Shown piece by piece: positions 58,103 to 64,000 of a stretch of DNA of 64,000 bases. The position numbers were made by a program, and so were the translations under genes. Within the stretch, counting starts at the first letter, position 1, and every line of letters starts with the position of its first letter. Under the pieces are notes generated by a model. It was not told the origin of the DNA, made no database searches, and saw nothing but the letters and a program-made list of their open reading frames with translations. This stretch comes from Diphasiastrum complanatum (Eukaryota > Streptophyta > Lycopodiopsida > Lycopodiales > Lycopodiaceae), in the NCBI GenBank assembly GCA_029204225.1, contig CM055108.1, positions 9,880,293-9,944,292 of the forward strand, written 5' to 3'.

Positions 58103-58429
58103 TGTGTGATCGTTCAAAAGACAAAAATCAATAATGTGAAAAGTATGAAACCTCATAAACTCTGCATGGAAATACTAGACACTATCTAGTATGATCTATA
58201 GTTCTCAAACATACAATGAGAGATTTCTTGGCAAATCTCTCTCACAAATGGCACTTTTCATGTAAAATGTACAAATAAACTCTTAATCCTGATAGAGAGA
58301 GAAAACCTAGGAGTAGACTACTAGGCTAGCCTATGGCTAGTTACAGCTGGTAATAGCTGTCAATAATAAAGTACATCGTGAACAATAACTAAGAAGTGTA
58401 ACAACGAAGTTTATCATTGATTTCTAACA
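58103..58429 (-). repeat. 5' LTR of copia G (chimeric)
   Basis: The outer 168 bp match the 3' LTR. The inner 158 bp (TGTGTGATCGTTCAAAAG ... GCACTTTTCA on plus) do not. The bases before it (CA at 58,101-58,102) could be the last two of a primer site cut by copia I. Confidence 0.6.
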
Positions 58430-58434
58430 GGAGG

Positions 58435-58703
58435 TACCATTGATATTTTGTGACAACCAATCAAGCCAACAACTTGCAACCAATTCTACATTCTATGCAA
58501 GGAGCAAACACATAGAGATATCTCATCATTTTGTGAGAGACAAGGTGCAAACCAAAGAAATCCAACTCCAACATATTCCATCATCGAATTGCTTAGCTGA
58601 TATCCTTACTAAATCCTTGACTAAGGATTCATTCATCAAGCTAAGATCAATCCTTGGGGTTTTGGATAAATGTAATATAATTTCATCAAGCTCAATTTGA
58701 GGA
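58435..58703 (+). pseudogene. Copia H RNase H end, right part
   Basis: Continues the frame left at 34,883: LIFCDNQSSQQLATNSTF, YARSKHIEISHHFVRDKVQ, SSNCLADILTKSLTKDSFIK, to a stop at 58,698-58,700. This half has no internal stop. A purine stretch TTGAGGAGTGAGAAAATTGG follows, probably the polypurine tract. Confidence 0.9.
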
Positions 58704-58939
58704 GTGAGAAAATTGGAAAAGTCTAGCTTGATTTGTATATAGTTTTTTGTGTACATTTTAATCATAGAGAGCATGTTGTGAGAAGATCATATCCAAAACA
58801 CACTTGATGGATCTAGTATCTTTAGCCAAATTTGATTACGCATCTTATAACTTTAGCTACAAGATAGAAATCATCACTTTACACATGCTAGAACTTGGAA
58901 ATGCATGAAGATCTTATCATAAGCACTTAGATTTGATTT
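58704..58939 (+). other. Probable copia H 3' LTR remnant
   Basis: No coding. It lies where a 3' LTR is expected, but no second copy is available to define it. Confidence 0.3.
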
Positions 58940-59264
58940 GGTATTGTCCCTGACCATACAATAGCAGTAGCCTATGGTCATTCAAACATGTGGATGCAAG
59001 ATCAACAATTAGAAACACATTCTACACACTAGAAATCAAGATATATTGAGAAATACACATGAGAGAGATGATACATAAAATGAGAATACAATGATACTTT
59101 CTCCACACTAGTATTGCTATTTATATCTGCCAAAACGTCACTTGGCCGATTGCCCTAAATGGTAACTTTTTGGTACTTCATAAAAAAACCTTTTTATTCT
59201 ACTCTAGATGCAATGCATCTATATTAGCCAATTAGAATGGATCCAAATTCGACCTCATCCACAA
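58940..59264 (-). repeat. C-type LTR fragment, minus orientation
   Basis: Related to C-type LTRs (CCATACAATAGCAGTA, CATGTGGATGCAAGATC, ACATTCTACACACTAGAAATC). Its right end forms an inverted repeat with 59,405-59,446. Confidence 0.6.
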
Positions 59265-59446
59265 ATGTGTGAAAAATTGTCAACTAGTTTGGCTCTTTTA
59301 TTTGGTATTTTTGGAGGCCAAAATGAAATCTCAAGTTAGAGATAGTTTCATATTTGTCAATACAGGCCTAAATAGTGGTTTTAATATTTTTGACAAGTAG
59401 ATAAGTGGATGAGGTCGTGTTTGGACCCATTCTAATTGGCTAATAT
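59221..59446. repeat. Inverted repeat of two opposing LTR ends
   Basis: Arm 59,221-59,262 (ATATTAGCCAATTAGAATGG ... CCTCATCCAC) is complementary to 59,405-59,446 at 39 of 42 positions by eye, with a 142-bp spacer. Confidence 0.85.
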
Positions 59447-59530
59447 TAGTACATTGCATTTGGACTAGTTTCTCTAGGTTTTTGATTAATTACCTAGAAG
59501 TTGCCATTTTAGAACATACTAGGACTTTTC
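59268..59530 (+). repeat. Truncated 5' LTR of copia L (C-type)
   Basis: TGTGAAAAATTGTCAACTAG onward has the C-type LTR start (GGAGGCCAAAATGAAATCTC, AGTTAGAGATAGTTTC). It lacks the U5 half and the primer site, so the copy is deleted between LTR and leader. A related LTR start lies at 63,023. Confidence 0.65.
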
Positions 59531-59756
59531 AAGAGTGTGTTTCAATCTTAGGTGTTGGCAAAGTTCATCATATTGTGTTTAGATCTATTGTGATCAAGAA
59601 ATCAAGATTCTAGGTGCTAGGATTTGCTAGAAAGAGAAAAAGGAGAGGTTAGATTGTTTCCATGTATTTGTGATTTGTTCTTGAGTTTCATTTGTTGATT
59701 TTCAAGGGAGTGCTTAGTGCATTAGAACGGGTTCAAATAGAAGATCAGATCATTGC

Positions 59757-60590
59757 AACATCGCAACCTCAAGTGGCTTCATGTTGGAAGGCAATGATAG
59801 GCTTACCTCAATCAACTATTCTACTTGGAAGGTAAGAATTGAATCCTTGCTGGAGATGAATGAGTTGATGGATATTGTTCTAGGTGTGGAGGAGAGACCT
59901 TTGGCACAACAAGATCAATTTAGGTATGACAAGAGGGCAAAGAAAGCTATACATGTGATCAAGATGAATGTGACTAATGAACTAATCAAGGAAGTTGGTA
60001 AGTGCACAACATCAAAGGAGGCTTGAGATTCATTAAAGAAGCTTTATGAATCTAAGTCTACATCTAGATTTCTAGCTCTAAGAAGACGAATTTTTTTTTG
60101 TATGCAAAAGAAGGATGAAGGTGCTCATGCTTTTGTTTTGAGGATACAATGATGAGTTAGCATGTATTGATGAAAGCATTAAGGAAGTAAGTTGTTCTTA
60201 ATGGCTTGTTGGATTATCATGCTAATCTTGTTTAAAGTTTTGCTATTCAAAAGACTTTTTCAAGTATGGTGGATTTGCAAGAGATTTTGATGAATGAGGA
60301 GTTTAGGCTTTTATCAAGAGGAGGTGCATCTACTACATTTCAAGTTGATGGAGAGGAGGCTATGTTCATCAAAGTCAAGTTCAAGGGCAAGGGCAAGGGC
60401 AAAGGAAAATGGTCAAAGGGTTGAGATCAAGGTGAGCCTTCCACTTTTGTTGGTAAGAAGAAAGATAGGTCAAAGTTAAATGCTTCTATTGTGGAATCAA
60501 AGTTCATTTTGCTAATGATTTCTTCAAGAAGAAGGGAGATCAGGTGAGAAGCAAACCAACCTAACTATTGATGAAGATGGTGTTGATGAA
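59757..60590 (+). pseudogene. Copia L gag
   Basis: The start codon region reads ATC GCA ACC TCA where related copies have MATS, so the Met is lost. LEGNDRLTSINYSTWKVRIE, then SLLEMNELMDIVLGVEERP, and HVIKMNVTNELIKEVGKC follow, then stops (60,026 onward). The tail is basic and Gly/Lys-rich, and the zinc knuckle CFYCGIKVHFANDF has Phe for the last Cys. Confidence 0.85.
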
Positions 60591-60593
60591 CAA

Positions 60594-61307
60594 TTGTCAA
60601 ATGATGCTTTTGTCATGTCATCATGCTTGTTGGCTAATCATGGATACATTGATCCTTGGTGGATTGACAATGGAGCTACATCAGACATGACATTTCATGA
60701 GGAGGATTATTCATCCTTGATGGCTTTTGAAGGTGACAAGAAGATTATCTACACGGCCAATAATGGTGAGTGTGCAATCAAAGGGATTGGCACAATTCCT
60801 ATTTCCCTCTCTACTGATAGGAATATCAATTTGAAGGATGTTTTGTTCATTCCATCTATTACTAAGAATCTTCTTAGTGTGAGTCAAATGCTTGACAAGG
60901 GATTCAAAGTGGAGTTTGTTGGTGATGCTTGTTTGATCAAGAAAGAGGATGAATTAATTGCAAAAGGGAAGAGACAAGGTTCATTGTTCAAACTTGATGC
61001 TTGTGTTGTTGCTAACCAAGTTGGATGCATGGCAAAAGAGCAAATGTCAATGCAAGAAATATGGCACAAGAGGTTGGGACATCTCAACTACAAGTCATTG
61101 GAGGTGATGGCAAAAAGGGAAGTTGTTTTTGGTCATCCTAAATCTCTTACAAGCTTGAATCATGTTTGTGAGCAATGTGCTTTATCTAAGTCACATAGAT
61201 TACCTTATAAGAGATCTATATCTAGATCTACAAAGCCTTTTCAAGTTGTACATTCGGATATTCATGGTATTACTACAATTAGAAAGGAGGTGCTAAAATG
61301 TATGTGA
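60594..61307 (+). pseudogene. Copia L protease and pre-integrase
   Basis: Open for 237 codons. The protease site WWIDNGATSDMT has Asn for Ser of DSG; the catalytic Asp is present. Then GTIPISLSTDRNINLKDVLF, IPSITKNLLSVSQMLDKGFK, the pre-integrase zinc domain (IWHKRLGHLNYKSLEVMAKR ... CEQCALSKSHRLPYKRS) and the first catalytic Asp of IN in VVHSDIHG. A one-base shift near 61,298 leads to the next frame. Confidence 0.92.
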
Positions 61308-61909
61308 CTTTTATTGATGTATGTAGTAGATTTTGTTGGGTCTATCTACTAAAAAGAAAAGATGAGGTGTTTGATGTCTTTGTCAAGTTCAAGATTGCAA
61401 GGGAGATCCAATTCTCTACCAAGATCAAGTGCTTAAGGAGTGACAATGGTGGTGAGTGCATTTCTACAAAGTTCAAGGCTTTTTGTGATGAGCATGGGAT
61501 CAAGAGGGAGTACACAAGTCCAAGGAAACCACAACAAAATGGAGCGGCCGAGAGGAAGAATAGAACCTTATGTGAAGGAGCTAAAGCCATGAGGTTAGGT
61601 GCAAATCTTCCAAAACCATTTTGGGATCAATCTTTGTTGTGTGCTAATTTTCTATGCAATATGTGGCCGAGTGCTACATTGGATGGAAAAACCCCTTTTG
61701 AGGTATTGTTTGGAAGAAGGCTGAGTGTCAAGTTTTTCAAAACTTTTGGATGTATATGCTATATCAACATCACTCTTGATGATAGAACCAAGGAGGATCC
61801 ATCTTCAAAGAAAGGTGTGTTTGTTGGCTACAGTGAGGTAAGCAAGGCTTACAAAGTTTTTATTCGTTCAACTAAGAAAGTGGTCATTGGAAGAGATGTC
61901 ATTTTTTGA
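61298..61909 (+). pseudogene. Copia L integrase
   Basis: Open for 203 codons: VTFIDVCSRFCWVYLLKRKD, the second catalytic Asp in CLRSDNGGECISTKF, Glu in PQQNGAAERKNRTL, then LPKPFWDQSLLCANFLCNMW, GKTPFEVLFGRRLSVKFFKT, KKGVFVGYSEVSKAYKVF and GRDVIF. An extra T in a T-run shifts the frame there (DEGNFPNIV continues in the next frame). RT and RH do not follow. With Asp in the previous ORF the DDE set is complete, so the integrase is nearly intact apart from the two shifts. Confidence 0.93.
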
Positions 61910-63022
61910 TGAGGGAAACTTTCCAAATATTGTTTGCAACCTTGAACCATGAAAGCATGCCCTCAAGGGACAGGTAGGGAGCAGAAGCATGTGAGTATTT
62001 TGGAAAGGAGAATGTTGAATTCAACAAATGTTGGGATTTGAACATTTGGAAAGGAGAGACTAATTCATATCTTAAGCATGTTCACTCAATAGTTTTTCCT
62101 ATTAGTTATGTAGAATCTGAATTTAGTTTGTCGTGTATTGTCTACTTAACAAGGTTGTTAAAAAGGACACCGTTTAAGTGTATTGACTTGTATAAGCTTT
62201 GAGGATCAAAGTAATTTTGTTAAGGTTCTTTGAATATTAATGCAAGATACAATAAATAAATCATAAATCACCCAAAATTTGTACCTTGTATTGATTCATT
62301 ATAAGTACGACATGTGCAAGGTAGCTAGATGACACGTCACCTTCTTTCTACTATGTGCCACATTATCATCTTTTCTAGATGTCTCTATTCTCAATTTATC
62401 GTTAAGAAAGAGCTCAACGTAGTGACATGGTCCATCCAAATGCTGTTACAATTTCCATTGCATTGATGTATTTGTAGATTTTAATCTTTGGAATAGTTTT
62501 CTTATTATTTTGAGCAAGCATTAGTCTAGTAAGCAGTTGAACAATCACAAACTCATCCATTTATTTGGCTTTATCAATCTATATTGAGCTTTGGCCAATT
62601 TGACATTGGCCCTCTCATTTTTCCTCCTATGTAAATACTAAAATTCACATTGTAATTTGTAGACCACCTAAAACTCTAAGAAAATATAGGGGGTGGGTTT
62701 GCATGTTGCTTGGCACAACATATTGCAACCACTTGTAGCATTTATAAAGGGCCAAGATTCTCTTGTTGCCATGTGACTTAGTTTAAATTGGGTCTTGACA
62801 AGTGAAAATGACCAGGGTGAGGACAATGTCAATCCATTCGATTGACTTTGAGGTACGTTATTTGTCCTTCAAATTTCATCCTTGTCATCAATTTGAATGA
62901 AAGGGTAGCAAGTCGACGATGTTAAATATGGCTCATTCATCATTTTCAAAATAATTCTCATGTATCTCTTTCACACATACATCTCTCAATATTGTTACAA
63001 CATAATAAGGAGATGAGATGTT
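61910..63022 (+). other. Copia L 3' region, no RT or RNase H found
   Basis: After the IN end the sequence turns AT-rich and stop-rich. I find no YVDD or RNase H block on either strand. GGGGGTGGGTTTGCATG at 62,690 is a notable purine/G run. Confidence 0.45.
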
Positions 63023-63360
63023 TGTGAAAATTTTTCAACTAGTCAAGTTGTCTAATTCGGCAATTTGGAAGCCAAAGTGAATTTTCAAGTTAGAGATAAA
63101 TTTTTTTATGTCAATAAGGCCTAAGAATAGTGTCCTTACTATTTTTAGCAAAGTAGGGATGTTGATAAGTCGGATTTAGACCCTTTTTTATTGGTTGATA
63201 GACATACATTGAATCTAGTCACAAATATCTAGCTTTTTGGAGAAGTTTCTAGAAACTACCATTTAGGGTCATTCTTGGCATGTGGCCAAGTGGCCAGATG
63301 ACACATTTATTGCTATGAATAGTTATACCAGCGAGAGCTTGTAGTGTGTTTGATTAAGTG
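63023..63360 (+). repeat. C-type LTR-like sequence
   Basis: TGTGAAAATTTTTCAACTAG, GGAAGCCAAAGTGAATTTTC, AAGTTAGAGATAAA and AATAAGGCCTAAGAATAGTG follow the order of 59,268-59,400 with many differences. It may be the 3' LTR of copia L or a separate insertion. Confidence 0.6.
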
Positions 63361-64000
63361 ATTTGTATTGGGATTTGGAATAATATTGATGACTTCACAT
63401 GCTAAGTGAGCAAGGAACCTTTCAAGGAGCCTAGTCACAACATGGCCGATTATCTTGTATGGGCTTTTAAACACATGAAGGACTCCTTTTCTTGATTTTA
63501 ATTAACGTTAATCATGTCTATGTATCAAAGAAAAAGTTCACGCTTAGGACTTAATGGTCAATATGACATGACATTGGAACCACATAACACCCCACTTCCC
63601 AACCCTACTCCAATCCTACTAACCATATTAAGTAGTTCTTAAAATATTTAGAGGCTATGCAAATAAAATAAATATCAAGGGACAATTTGCAAAATTTTGA
63701 ACATAATATCCAAACTGAAATTTGCCAAGAAAATTTTTAATCATCCTCAAATTTTTTACTTTGAATATTAAACAAGAGCAACCCTCTTAGCCAACTTTAA
63801 CATTGATCTCATGGATTTAAGTTCACCATTCAATGTCAATCTTCTCTAATATTTAATTTGTTCTCTTTTTCATGACTTTGAACCCACTTCCATTTTCAAT
63901 AAGAAGAACAACAATATTTAGAGCTCTATTTAAGTATACCAAGAATGCCTTCCCTTGATGTTTCAAGCAAACCATAAATAAAGTTAAAACCTCAAAAATA
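63361..64000. other. Unclassified AT-rich DNA to window end
   Basis: No ORF of interest, repeat copy or RNA gene recognised. Confidence 0.5.

Larger units (their letters stand above)
34884..58429 (-). mobile_element. Copia G, carrying nested copia I and gypsy A
   Basis: LTR-like ends TGAGAAGTG...TTTCTAACA bound the insertion in copia H. Target copies are cgagg (34,879-34,883) and ggagg (58,430-58,434), 4 of 5 equal. Coding order on minus is gag (39,285 downward), PR, IN, RT, RH, ending beside the purine tract and 3' LTR. Its own part is about 5.4 kb; the rest is later insertions. The two LTRs agree only over about 168 bp (35,005-35,172 with 58,261-58,429). Confidence 0.8.

Overview
This window is a retrotransposon-dense piece of a nuclear land-plant genome. 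Nearly all recognisable coding sequence is gag, protease (PR), integrase (IN), reverse transcriptase (RT) and RNase H (RH) of Ty1/copia and Ty3/gypsy LTR elements. Most of it is broken by stops and frameshifts. Copia primer-binding sites read TGGTATCA..., the initiator-Met type. The full-length gypsy element has a site complementary to plant tRNA-Asp. The one gene that looks host-derived is a single-exon dirigent-like gene with a premature stop (28,681-29,235, minus). The sequence is AT-rich except for one GC-rich element. I cannot name the species or clade. I see no rRNA, tRNA, CRISPR array or bacterial feature.

Layout. 1-2,138: 3' end and LTR of a gypsy element (family A). 2,139-5,133: unclassified DNA, a 220-bp tandem repeat, a (CT)73 microsatellite and a 42-bp tandem repeat. 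5,134-7,973: two fragments of one copia family, inverted head to head. 8,243-8,594: a terminal-inverted-repeat (TIR) element. 8,793-16,990: decayed gypsy B, split by a short LTR element (C, minus, 9,512-15,697, target-site duplication (TSD) aagaa). C is itself split by a young, apparently non-coding LTR element (E, plus, 10,284-14,892, TSD ataac, LTRs that look identical). 17,281-19,740: a possible extra ORF of gypsy B, LTR scraps, a 248-bp tandem repeat, a copia D remnant and a second TIR element. 19,903-26,962: a copia C copy on plus, a copia D derivative on minus and another copia C-type copy (K) on minus, which together form a large inverted arrangement. 26,963-28,680: no genes seen. 28,681-32,411: the dirigent-like pseudogene, a truncated copia (J) and a gypsy gag-PR fragment (F).

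34,262-58,703 is a four-level nest. Copia H (plus) was entered by copia G (minus, 34,884-58,429). G was entered by copia I (minus, 39,914-58,100). I was entered by the 11.7-kb gypsy A (minus, 42,474-54,203, TSD gttct). Removing G and one target copy restores the H reading frame exactly. 58,704-64,000 holds an inverted LTR pair and a fairly well preserved copia L (gag-PR-IN), then unclassified AT-rich DNA.

Most unusual features: gypsy A carries two protease-like domains in tandem and a ~900-codon extra 3' ORF with a coiled coil and a basic tail. Its downstream LTR region contains a 140-bp duplicate of its own insertion-site flank. Element E has four hairpin-like repeats just after its primer site. 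Identities quoted are by eye; no alignment or database search was run.
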